A stretch of 14,217 nt of DNA. Source: an uncultured Chloroflexota bacterium. Its GTDB lineage: Bacteria; Chloroflexota; Dehalococcoidia; CAUJGQ01. How positions within the stretch are numbered: position 1 is the stretch's first letter; each line of letters opens with the position of its first letter. Under the pieces are notes generated by a model that was not told where the DNA came from, searched no databases, and saw only the letters and a program-made list of their open reading frames with translations. Location of the stretch: assembly GCA_937879875.1 (NCBI GenBank), contig CALFMN010000249.1:1-14217 (forward strand), read 5' to 3'. Positions 1 to 5,723 of the stretch are shown in pieces. The translations under genes and the position numbers were made by a program.

Positions 1-59
1 GCGCCGCCGTGCCCCCACTGTTACACAATCTGGGTAACGATGAGCCCACAGGGGAAGGG

Positions 60-150
60 TTGGTTCGAGGGCTATCGTTTGTTCTCAGACAACCCCGCTC
101 CGCGGGAAGCGTTGGTCCGAGGACAGTCGGTTGTCATCAGACAACCCCGC
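60..150. repeat. Imperfect direct repeat, two copies, 52-nt period
   Basis: Two related stretches of about 39 nt lie at 60-98 and 112-150. Both begin TTGGTYCGAGG and both end in the identical 14-mer TCAGACAACCCCGC (85-98 and 137-150). The second copy contains a clean hairpin, GGTTGTC (129-135), loop ATCA, GACAACC (140-146); the first copy keeps only a decayed version. The function is not known. They lie in the leader of the DAHP synthase-like gene, so a regulatory or transcript-structure role is possible, but a dispersed genomic repeat is equally likely. Confidence 0.7.
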
Positions 151-162
151 CCCGGTGGGCCA

Positions 163-219
163 GAGCGCAGCGCAACCGTCGGAGACTTTAAACGAGCGCA
201 GCGCAACCGTCGGAGACTT
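163..219. repeat. 26-bp perfect tandem repeat, 31-nt period
   Basis: A 26-base unit beginning GAGCGCAGCGCAACCGTCGG and ending AGACTT occurs at 163-188 and again without mismatch at 194-219, separated by five bases (TAAAC). The perfect identity suggests a recent duplication. It lies about 135 nt upstream of the start codon at 353. Together with the 52-nt-period repeat it fills most of the 1-352 gene-free region, in which I see no credible gene, T-box or riboswitch. Confidence 0.8.
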
Positions 220-352
220 CCCAGGCAAATCCGAGCGCTTGCGCGAGGGAGGGATAGGCGAGGCGGCTATCGCTCGCTCGCTGCCTTCGCTACGCTTGCT
301 GCGGCGTGTGGAACGGCCTCGTGGCGAAGACTCGGGAGGCGAAGACGGGGCG

Positions 353-1348
353 ATGATCGTGATCATCCGCACCGATGCGGGCGAGGAGCAGATCCGGCGG
401 ATCATCGCCCAGGCCGAGCGCCTCGGCCTCTCGCACCACCTCTCGCGCGGCGCCGAGCGCGCCGTGCTCATCCTCGGCGGCGGCGAACCGGCCGCGATCG
501 AGCAGGCGTTCGCGCCGCTGCCCGGCGTCGATCAGGTGGTGCCGCTTACGCGGCCGTACCGCCTCGCCGGCCGCGAAGTGCACCCGGCAGACACGTTGGT
601 GCAGGCCGGCGGCGTCCTGATCGGCGGAGCAAAGCCGGTGCTGATCGCCGGCACGGCCGCGCCCCAGGCCGACCCGGCGGCGCTGGCGCTGGCCCCGGCG
701 CTGCGCGATGCTGGCGCCCAGGTCATCCGCACGGGCGTTTACCGGCCCGTCTCGGCCATGTTCGGCACGCCGCAGGTCGACGCCGCCGCCCTGCAACGGC
801 TCGACGGCATCCGCCGAGAGACGGGCTTGGCCGTGGCCTGCGAGGTGCTGGCCGCGGAGGACGTGCCTGCCGTCGCCCGCCACGCCGATCTGCTGATCGT
901 CGGCGCCGAGCAGATGCACGCCCGGCCGCTGTTGCAGGCCTGCGGTTGGAGCAACCGGCCGGTGATCCTGACACGCGGCGAGTCGGCACAGATCCAGGAG
1001 TGGCTGCAGGCCGCCGACCAACTGCTGGCTGGCGGCAACCGCCAGGTGCTGCTCTGCGAGCAGGGCATCCGCACCTACGAGACGGCCACGCGCCGCACGC
1101 TCGACATCAGCGCTGTGCCGCTGATCCGGCGCGTCTCGCATCTGCCGGTGCTCGTCGATCCGGGCCAGGGCGGGCAGCGGCAACTGGTCGAGCCGCTGGC
1201 GCTCGCCGCCGTCGCCGCGGGCGCCCACGGCCTCCTGCTCGAAGTGCGCCACCCGCAGTCCGGCGCCGGCGACGGCGAAGCCGCCATCGACCTGACGGCG
1301 CTGAAGGCGCTCGCCGGCACGCTGCAAAGTCTCGTAGCCGCGCTCTAG
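353..1348 (+). CDS. DAHP synthase family protein (AroF type I-beta) with degenerate active site
   Basis: This 331-aa protein aligns end to end with the Thermotoga-type 3-deoxy-7-phosphoheptulonate synthase, which condenses PEP and erythrose-4-phosphate in the first shikimate-pathway step. Residues 1-70 match the ferredoxin-like regulatory domain (MIVIIRTDAG start) and residues 85-331 the TIM barrel. The late barrel motifs are well kept: LLCEQGIRTYE (233-243), TRRTLDISAVP (246-256), SHLPVLVDP (262-270). The catalytic motifs are not. GPCSVE is GTAAPQ (100-105), KPRTS is RPVSA (131-135), GARN is GAEQ (184-187), CERG is CEQG (235-238) and DPSH is DPGQ (269-272). Two metal ligands (Cys, His) are therefore lost, while Glu297 and Asp307 remain. 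The ATG at 353 was chosen because family homology begins there and GGGAGG lies at 334-339; the frame stays open further upstream without similarity. It is probably a non-catalytic or repurposed paralogue. Family assignment is firm; function is open. Confidence 0.88.
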   Translation: MIVIIRTDAGEEQIRRIIAQAERLGLSHHLSRGAERAVLILGGGEPAAIEQAFAPLPGVDQVVPLTRPYRLAGREVHPADTLVQAGGVLIGGAKPVLIAGTAAPQADPAALALAPALRDAGAQVIRTGVYRPVSAMFGTPQVDAAALQRLDGIRRETGLAVACEVLAAEDVPAVARHADLLIVGAEQMHARPLLQACGWSNRPVILTRGESAQIQEWLQAADQLLAGGNRQVLLCEQGIRTYETATRRTLDISAVPLIRRVSHLPVLVDPGQGGQRQLVEPLALAAVAAGAHGLLLEVRHPQSGAGDGEAAIDLTALKALAGTLQSLVAAL

Positions 1349-1350
1349 CC

Positions 1351-1397
1351 GCGCTCGCAGTCCGGCGAAAACGCCATCGCCGAGGAACGGCGAGCGC
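1351..1397. terminator. Inverted repeat between convergent genes, possible bidirectional terminator
   Basis: GCGCTCGC (1351-1358) is perfectly complementary to GCGAGCGC (1390-1397). Between them is a second hairpin, GGCG-AAAA-CGCC (1364-1375). The structure sits between the stop of the DAHP synthase-like gene (1348) and the stop of the ArsC/Spx-like gene (1405), where a shared terminator is expected. No T-tract follows on either strand, so intrinsic termination is only a possibility. Confidence 0.4.
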
Positions 1398-1404
1398 CGC
1401 CGTC

Positions 1405-1761
1405 TCAGCCCAGCAGGCGCTCCAGCTCTTTCGGGTCGCCGCCGACGACGGGCCGATCGGCGATCAGCACGATCGGGCGGCGGATCAGGCGCGGCTCGTG
1501 CGCCATCAGGTCGAGCAGCCGGTCGTCGCTGACGCTGGCCTGATCGAGGCCCAGCGGGCGGGCGCTGGGGCTCTTCCACGAGGAGATCGCCTTCACCCCG
1601 CCCGCCAGTGCCGCCAGCCCGGCGATCTCCTCGCGCACAAGCGGCCGGCGGAAGATGTCGCGCGCGGTGTAGGCGATGCCATGCAGGTCGAGCCAGCCAC
1701 GGGCTCGATTGCAGGTCGTTCAACCGCGTTTCTCGTACAGCGTGACTGCTGGTTCAACCAT
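1405..1761 (-). CDS. ArsC/Spx-family thioredoxin-fold protein, probable selenoprotein (Sec14, UxxC)
   Basis: Read with the TGA at 1722-1720 as selenocysteine, this is a 118-aa protein of the ArsC/Spx family. It begins MVEPAVTLYEKRG, followed by U14-T15-T16-C17 and then NRARGWLDLHGIAYTARDIF (18-37). The family end motif LIRRPI (92-97) and the final G-x-x-x-x-x-L-x-x-L pattern are present. The family's redox site is CxxC (Spx) or a single Cys (ArsC) at exactly position 14. Length is normal (Spx and YffB-type proteins are about 115-130 aa), and there is no other stop or frameshift. The ATG at 1761 has AGGAG at 1773-1769 with 7-nt spacing, and lies 34 nt after the LysR gene on the same strand, suggesting co-transcription. 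Ignoring the recoding leaves only a truncated piece starting at 1638. The likely role is thiol or selenol redox chemistry; arsenate reduction, peroxide handling or Spx-like regulation cannot be separated. The alternative is a Cys-to-stop nonsense mutation. Confidence 0.72.
1682..1713 (-). promoter_or_regulatory. Putative bacterial SECIS hairpin
   Basis: Immediately downstream of the in-frame TGA (1722-1720), inside the coding sequence, lies a two-part stem-loop. The upper stem is CGAGCC (1707-1702) pairing with GGCTCG (1694-1689), with the seven-base loop CGTGGCT (1701-1695). Below an AT/ACC internal loop, TGCA (1713-1710) pairs with TGCA (1685-1682). Eighteen bases separate the TGA from the apical loop, and the second loop base is G. 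As I recall them, the published bacterial SECIS criteria are 16-37 nt from UGA to the loop and a G in the first two loop positions, which this meets. In bacteria this element would recruit SelB with Sec-tRNA. Confidence 0.6.
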
Positions 1762-1795
1762 GTGCCTGCTCCTGATCCTCAGACGAGCGATCGCG

Positions 1796-2758
1796 TCAGT
1801 CGCCTGAGCGCGCCAGCACGCGCGGCGGCGGCGCCAGGTCGGGGAAGATATCGCGCGCCGATTCGGGCAGAATGAAGCGATACATATTGTGCAGCGTCTC
1901 CACGAAGGCGTGTACGGTGCGCGCGTGCTTACGGTTGCGGCGAAAGATCAGCGCGATCTGGCGCTTGAAGCGTGGCACGCCCGTAATCTCGACCTCGGCC
2001 AGAATGCCCAGCTTCAGCTCGCGCTCGACAGAGACGCGCGGCAGAATCGCGATACCGAGACCTTCCTCGACCATCTTCTTGGTCGCTTCCATGCTGTCGA
2101 GCTGCATGGCGTGAATCGGCACGAGGTTCGACTCGCGGAAGATGCCATGAATCAGGCCGTAGTAGCTCGATCCTTTGTCAAAGAAGATCAACGGCTGCCG
2201 GCTGACCTCTTCGATGCGCGCCGTGCGCGTCTGCGCAAAGGGGTGGTTGTGCTCGGTGACGAGGATCACCTCGTCGTCGTAGAGGTGGATGGTCTGAATC
2301 TCGGGATGCACGAGGGCGCGGACCAGGCCCACCTGGACTTCGTCGTTCAGCAGCAGTTCGAGCACGTCGTCCGAGCGGCCGGTGCGAATCGAGACGTCCA
2401 CGCGCGGATAGTGGCTGCGGAATGACTTGAGAATGCGCGGCAGGACGTAGGTGCTGATCGTCAGCGCCGAGCCGATGCGCAGGTTACCGGCCTCGGCGTT
2501 GCGCAGCGCTTCGAGCGCGTCCCTCCCCTCTTGCACCGAAGCCAGCGCCTTTTCGGCGTAGGTCAGGAACGTCTGGCCGGCGTCCGTCATGCGTACGCTG
2601 CGGCCCGTGCGCTCGAACAGCTCCTCGCCCAGCTCGCGCTCGAGCGTCTGGATGCGCGCCGTGACCGAGGGCTGGGTGAGATAAAGCGTTTCGGCCGCCC
2701 GGCTGAAGCTGCGGTGTGCCGCGACCTGGACAAACGCCTCGATCTGCGCCAGTTCCAC
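1796..2758 (-). CDS. LysR-type transcriptional regulator
   Basis: This 320-aa protein is a typical LysR regulator in length and layout. The N-terminal winged helix-turn-helix covers about residues 3-62 (FVQVAAHRSFSRAAETLYLT then QPSVTARIQTLERELGEELF). The C-terminal periplasmic-binding-protein-like effector domain runs from about 88 (GNLRIGSALTISTYVLPRIL) to 300. The GTG at 2758 is preferred because LysR homology begins at VELAQIEAF; the frame is open to 2824, but those residues look like untranslated leader. It lies 89 nt downstream of the 7Fe ferredoxin gene and 34 nt upstream of the ArsC/Spx-like gene, on the same strand. It may control this redox cassette, but the inducer cannot be read from sequence. 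The tail (about 300-320) is Pro/Arg-rich. The class is certain; targets are unknown. Confidence 0.93.
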   Translation of the reverse strand: MELAQIEAFVQVAAHRSFSRAAETLYLTQPSVTARIQTLERELGEELFERTGRSVRMTDAGQTFLTYAEKALASVQEGRDALEALRNAEAGNLRIGSALTISTYVLPRILKSFRSHYPRVDVSIRTGRSDDVLELLLNDEVQVGLVRALVHPEIQTIHLYDDEVILVTEHNHPFAQTRTARIEEVSRQPLIFFDKGSSYYGLIHGIFRESNLVPIHAMQLDSMEATKKMVEEGLGIAILPRVSVERELKLGILAEVEITGVPRFKRQIALIFRRNRKHARTVHAFVETLHNMYRFILPESARDIFPDLAPPPRVLARSGD

Positions 2759-2847
2759 GCGCCGCCCCGTTCCTCGTTCCAGTCGGTCGCATCTATGATG
2801 CGCTACTCTATCACGGCGCGACATCTATGGAAACGGCGGCAGCGCGG

Positions 2848-3090
2848 CTATGTGTTGGCGGCGGTCCAGGCGCGGTTCTTCTCGACATACCCGCGCCACT
2901 GCTCGGGCACATCGTCCTCATGGAAGATCGCCGTCACCGGGCAGGCGGCCTCACAGGCGGCGCAGTCGATGCATTCGTTCGGCGCAATGTAGAGTTGGTC
3001 GTCGCCCTCGTAGATACAGTTCACGGGGCAGACATCGACGCAGGACTTATCTTTCACGCCGATGCAGGGCTCCGCAATGATGTACGGCAT
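2848..3090 (-). CDS. fdxA: 7Fe ferredoxin ([3Fe-4S][4Fe-4S]), FdxA type
   Basis: An 80-aa soluble electron carrier closely resembling mycobacterial FdxA along its whole length, including the C-terminal DDVPEQW motif. Cysteines are at 9, 17, 21, 25, 40, 43, 46 and 50, in CX7CX3CPX2C and CX2CX2CX3CP patterns. By analogy with Azotobacter ferredoxin I, Cys9/17/50 hold the 3Fe cluster, Cys21/40/43/46 hold the 4Fe cluster, and Cys25 is free. The ATG at 3090 begins MPYIIAEPC, the usual family start; AAGGAG lies about 12 nt upstream, a slightly long spacing. It sits 72 nt downstream of the [2Fe-2S] ferredoxin gene and upstream of the LysR gene on the same strand. Partner enzymes are not visible in the window. 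The family is near certain. Confidence 0.95.
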   Translation of the reverse strand: MPYIIAEPCIGVKDKSCVDVCPVNCIYEGDDQLYIAPNECIDCAACEAACPVTAIFHEDDVPEQWRGYVEKNRAWTAANT

Positions 3091-3162
3091 GGCGAGGTGT
3101 CGCTCCTTGGCTCAACGGTTCCGCGGTTCCGCGGCGCTGGTCAGCGCGATGGGGCCGGGATC

Positions 3163-3477
3163 TCAGTCCGCGGGCGGCAGCACGCCCGGCTTACGCACGT
3201 CAACATCGCCGTGCACGCGCGCCTGGCAGGCGAGGCGCAGCGGCGTATTCAGCACGGCGCGGCCGCGCCCTTCGGCCAGACTATACGATTCGAAACGGCC
3301 CATAGACGAGAGCTGATCGCCGCCGGCCAGCACCAGGCAGGCGCAGGTCGTACATTCGCCCTTCCCGCCGCACGTGGTCGGCCAGTAGTAGCCCAGGGCA
3401 TTGGCGCCGGCCATGATCGTCTCGCCGTCAGCAACTTCGATCGCATAGCCGGCCGGCTGCACCGTCACGCGCGGCAT
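3163..3477 (-). CDS. [2Fe-2S] ferredoxin domain protein, CX5CX2C type
   Basis: A 104-aa single-domain [2Fe-2S] protein, beginning MPRVTVQPAGYAIEVADGET. The ligand cysteines are Cys36, Cys42, Cys45 (TTCGGKGECTTC) and Cys84 (LACQARV), with an extra Cys47. The CX5CX2C spacing matches adrenodoxin/Isc-type and related oxidoreductase ferredoxin domains rather than the plant CX4CX2C type. The ATG at 3477 overlaps the TGA of the upstream thioesterase gene by one base (TGATG), so the two are translationally coupled. The start is supported by the homology and by this junction, although the frame remains open upstream. The C-terminal VRKPGVLPPAD tail is short and not conserved in any family I recognise. 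Two ferredoxins of different potential beside each other suggest an electron-transfer module, but the reductase and acceptor are not here. Confidence 0.9.
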   Translation of the reverse strand: MPRVTVQPAGYAIEVADGETIMAGANALGYYWPTTCGGKGECTTCACLVLAGGDQLSSMGRFESYSLAEGRGRAVLNTPLRLACQARVHGDVDVRKPGVLPPAD

Positions 3478-3830
3478 CACGCCTCCCACGCCCGCTCGAT
3501 CGTGCCTTCCGCGATCAGCCGTCCGTCCTCGGCCGTGACCGTCGCCTGCCATAACACGCGATCGTTGTGAGCGGCAGCGGCGCGTTCTGCGCGAACCGTT
3601 ATCGTCTCGCCGGTCCGTGCTCCGCCCCGGTGCTTCACGTCGGCGGCGATGCTTTCCCAGCGCCCGCCGTCTGATTGGCGAGGCGCTTCCGCTGCCGCGA
3701 TGCAGCGCTCCATCAAGGCGACCAGCGCCGGTGTCGTAATCACGGCGCGCTCGGGCGGCAGGTGTGTGGTCGTATGCGCGGCCGCTACCTTCGTCGTCCA
3801 CGAGGACACCGTTTGTGAAACGCCGGACAT
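3477..3830 (-). CDS. FlK-like hotdog-fold thioesterase
   Basis: A 117-aa hotdog protein resembling the fluoroacetyl-CoA thioesterase FlK family. The FlK catalytic residues as I recall them (Thr42, Glu50, His76) correspond here to Thr33 and Glu41 in ITTPALVALME (31-41) and His67 in DVKH (64-67). The 8- and 26-residue spacings are identical to FlK. The following RTGETITVRAE segment and the final EGTIERAW strand also fit. The ATG at 3830 has AGGAGG seven bases upstream. It would hydrolyse an acyl-CoA; most FlK-like proteins do not act on fluoroacetyl-CoA, so the substrate is open. It is translationally coupled to the [2Fe-2S] ferredoxin, which is an unusual partner. Confidence 0.8.
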   Translation of the reverse strand: MSGVSQTVSSWTTKVAAAHTTTHLPPERAVITTPALVALMERCIAAAEAPRQSDGGRWESIAADVKHRGGARTGETITVRAERAAAAHNDRVLWQATVTAEDGRLIAEGTIERAWEA

Positions 3831-3914
3831 CCGTGCCTCCTGAGGACGCGCAGGCGGCGATTCAGCGCTGCTGGTCCGCCACTATGGTAGCGCACAGACC
3901 GGCGCCGGCAGGTA

Positions 3915-4910
3915 TCAGCGGCGCGCCGGATACGGACTCCAGCGCAGCTTTTCGTCGTGGGCGTGTGTGCGCAGGAAGTCAAGCGTCTCCGCAACCACCG
4001 TCTCGCGGTCGATCGACGACGGCGAGGGTGCGCCGCGGCCGTCGTCAAAGTAGAGGCGCGGGCGTGGCTCGGCTACCGGCTCCGCGCGCCAGCGTCCGTC
4101 GCGTCGCTCGAACATGTTCAGCCGCGTGGCCAGGCCGCTCACGTTAATGCGCGGCAGCGGCCTCCATGAGCGTAGTTGCACCCAGCTTTCGTAGCGGTAT
4201 TCGAGTGAGTACGTGTTCTCCGAGCGCACGGTCAACAGCCGCGAGCGGCCGGCGGAGACCGTGAGTCCGATCAGCGGGTGCAGCCGCAGCGGCGTGTCGA
4301 GCACGACGAGATCCAGTTCGGGAACGCTCTCCGTCTGCACCGCGCCGGAGTTGAACAGGCTGTCGGACTGCAGGACGTCCGAATACTCGCCGATCCAGAG
4401 CAGGTCAAAGTCACGGATGTTGGCCAGCATGGCGTTCATTTGCGGCAGCAGGGCGCCGAACAGCGTGACGCTGCGCCCCGCGTCGTCAAGCCCGGCCAAG
4501 GTTGCGGCGAGCGGCGATTCGGCCGGATCGCAGAAGGCGTTCACAGCGCAGACGAAGCCGGTCGCATCGAGATCGTGCGCGATGCCGAACTCGGCCGCGT
4601 GCGCCAGCCGCGTGAGCTGATCGGCGCGTTTCAGCGCCTCCTCCGGCTGGATCACGGCCCAGACCGCGAGCAGGGCGCCGGCGTCGAACCGTGGGCAGGT
4701 CACGGCCCCAGCACGCGCGATCAGCGTCCGGCTTTCGGCATCCTGCAGAGCGCGGAGCGCCGTTTCGGCCGCGGTATCGGCGATGAGATCAGGCGGCGTG
4801 GTCGAATCGGAGTGATTGCTGAGCGCCAGCAGCGTACCCGCGCGGGCCGCGGTATTGACGGCGATGTGCGGAACAGCCTCCAGGTCCGGACCCCAGGGCA
4901 GAAAGCGCAC
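3915..4910 (-). CDS. DUF6687-like protein of unknown function
   Basis: This 331-aa protein has no enzyme name I can defend. It has the pattern I associate with DUF6687 proteins: PHIAVNTAARAGTLLALSNH near the start, then FDAGALLAVWAVIQPEEAL (about 74-92), then LTRLAHAAEFGIAHDLDATG. The FDAxALLAVWA stretch vaguely recalls the FDxDGL motifs of DHH-type phosphoesterases, but no metal site is clear. There is no signal peptide or membrane segment. The C-terminal part is a mixed-beta region ending in FLRTHAHDEKLRWSPY. The GTG at 4910 is preferred: GAGG lies 7 nt upstream and the gene then starts 8 nt after the stop of the 97-aa gene. An upstream GTG at 4967 would add 19 unconserved residues overlapping that gene. 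Being coding is clear; the family call is tentative. Confidence 0.75.
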   Translation of the reverse strand: MRFLPWGPDLEAVPHIAVNTAARAGTLLALSNHSDSTTPPDLIADTAAETALRALQDAESRTLIARAGAVTCPRFDAGALLAVWAVIQPEEALKRADQLTRLAHAAEFGIAHDLDATGFVCAVNAFCDPAESPLAATLAGLDDAGRSVTLFGALLPQMNAMLANIRDFDLLWIGEYSDVLQSDSLFNSGAVQTESVPELDLVVLDTPLRLHPLIGLTVSAGRSRLLTVRSENTYSLEYRYESWVQLRSWRPLPRINVSGLATRLNMFERRDGRWRAEPVAEPRPRLYFDDGRGAPSPSSIDRETVVAETLDFLRTHAHDEKLRWSPYPARR

Positions 4911-4918
4911 GGCGGGCC

Positions 4919-5212
4919 TCAGGCTGGCCGGGGCCGGCCGGCAAGCGCCATGAACTCGTCTTCCCACTGCAGCACGATGAACAGCAGGCGAGCGTTGATC
5001 GCGTCGGGTACGCCGTGCACACCCTGATCCATGAGCGCCTGCTCCAGCTCCGCGGCAAACTCGGAGCTGGCGGCACGCGGCGGGCCGGTCTGGCGCTCCG
5101 TCTCCATGATCAGCGAGACGAGGCCGGGATCGATGAAAACGTTCTCTTCCTCAAGCTGCGCAGCAACCCACTCCGCGCACTCGTCCAGCAGGCTTTGGCT
5201 TTCCGTCTCCAT
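4919..5212 (-). CDS. Small acidic protein of unknown function (97 aa)
   Basis: I do not recognise this 97-aa protein. It is acidic, begins METESQSLLDECAEWVAAQL and ends with a conserved-looking LQWEDEFMALAGRP segment. It is predicted mostly helical, with no signal peptide or membrane segment. The ATG at 5212 has GGGAG five bases upstream. It lies 8 nt upstream of the DUF6687-like gene on the same strand, so the two very likely form one operon, and an interaction between the products is a reasonable guess. The good ribosome binding site and tight spacing argue that it is real. Confidence 0.72.
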   Translation of the reverse strand: METESQSLLDECAEWVAAQLEEENVFIDPGLVSLIMETERQTGPPRAASSEFAAELEQALMDQGVHGVPDAINARLLFIVLQWEDEFMALAGRPRPA

Positions 5213-5333
5213 CGGACTCCCGCTCTACGGCGATCTACGCTTGGCCGGACCAGTCATTGAGGCCGACAAGGGCTGCGTGTGAGACGGTGCATGTACTCAC
5301 GCGCGCATTCGGCCTCAATCGATTTGCGGTAGA

Positions 5334-5507
5334 GGCGGCAGCAATGAGTGCGGAAACAGCTCGTTGCGTGTCCGGCCGCGCCGGCGCCGAAACGCCGGCT
5401 GCCGAACTGCAAAGCGAGTCCATGTAGTTTCCGCGGCATCCGCCGCCGTTTGCCTCTTCCTAGCATGCAGGCAGAACAGCGGCGGCGGCAAGAGTGCGGA
5501 AACGACT
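5334..5507. repeat. Imperfect direct repeat, 146-nt spacing
   Basis: GGCGGCAGCAATGAGTGCGG (from 5334) is echoed by GGCGGCGGCAAGAGTGCGGA (from 5481). Both continue into the shared 12-mer GAGTGCGGAAAC (5346-5357 and 5492-5503). It lies in the 511-base stretch (5213-5723) that has no intact gene, and may be debris of an old rearrangement in the same place as the glycoside hydrolase remnant. No function is evident. Confidence 0.35.
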
Positions 5508-5538
5508 GCAACCCCGAAGGGCTGCGCCGGCCCGGCCC

Positions 5539-5664
5539 AACGCCAACCGGTTTGTGATTCGCGGCCTGCGCCGCCACGGCTTCCGCGAGTACTACCATCC
5601 GGAGACCGGAGCGCCCGGCGGCGCGGCCGGCTTCGGCTGGTCCACATTGGTCATCGATATGTAG
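5539..5664 (+). pseudogene. C-terminal remnant of an MGH1/GH63-like glycoside hydrolase
   Basis: On the plus strand this stretch reads NANRFVIRGLRRHGFREYYHP (written from 5539 as N-A-N-R...), followed by ETGAPGGAAGFGWSTLVIDM and a TAG at 5662-5664. GFREYYxPxTGxxxGAxxFGWSTLVIDx is the typical extreme C-terminus of MGH1-like/GH63-type (alpha/alpha)6 glycoside hydrolases such as mannosylglycerate or glucosylglycerate hydrolases. Only about the last 40 residues survive. The frame stays open upstream, but the translation is Arg/Ala/Pro noise with no family similarity and no start codon in context. I read it as a deletion scar: the rest of the gene was lost, and the neighbouring operons on the minus strand now flank it. 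The similarity is from memory of the motif. Confidence 0.55.
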
Positions 5665-5723
5665 CGAAGCGACCCGTCGCTCGGACCCGGCCCCGCATGT
5701 CCGCCAGTCTGATGGCACCACAC

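Noticed and set aside
1..352. T-box or amino-acid attenuator ahead of a shikimate-family gene
   Set aside because: No T-box core sequence, leader peptide rich in aromatic codons or terminator/antiterminator pair is visible.
1405..1722. Frameshift as an explanation for the interrupted ArsC/Spx-like gene
   Set aside because: The residues on both sides of the TGA are in the same frame, so only recoding or a nonsense mutation remains.
290..1723. Minus-strand open frame of 477 codons running through the DAHP synthase-like and ArsC/Spx-like genes
   Set aside because: It is an antisense shadow of the first gene and out of frame with the second; its composition is noise-like.
40..1875. A long open frame of 611 codons on the plus strand overlapping the DAHP synthase-like gene
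   Set aside because: Its translation is Arg/Ala/Pro-rich noise from GC-rich sequence and matches no family, while the other frame matches DAHP synthase end to end.
2780..2815. Possible LysR binding site or promoter (GCATC-TAT-GATGC hairpin and TATGAT)
   Set aside because: It lies just before the LysR gene, but I find no clear T-N11-A dyad with arms and the TATGAT is on the plus strand, away from the gene.
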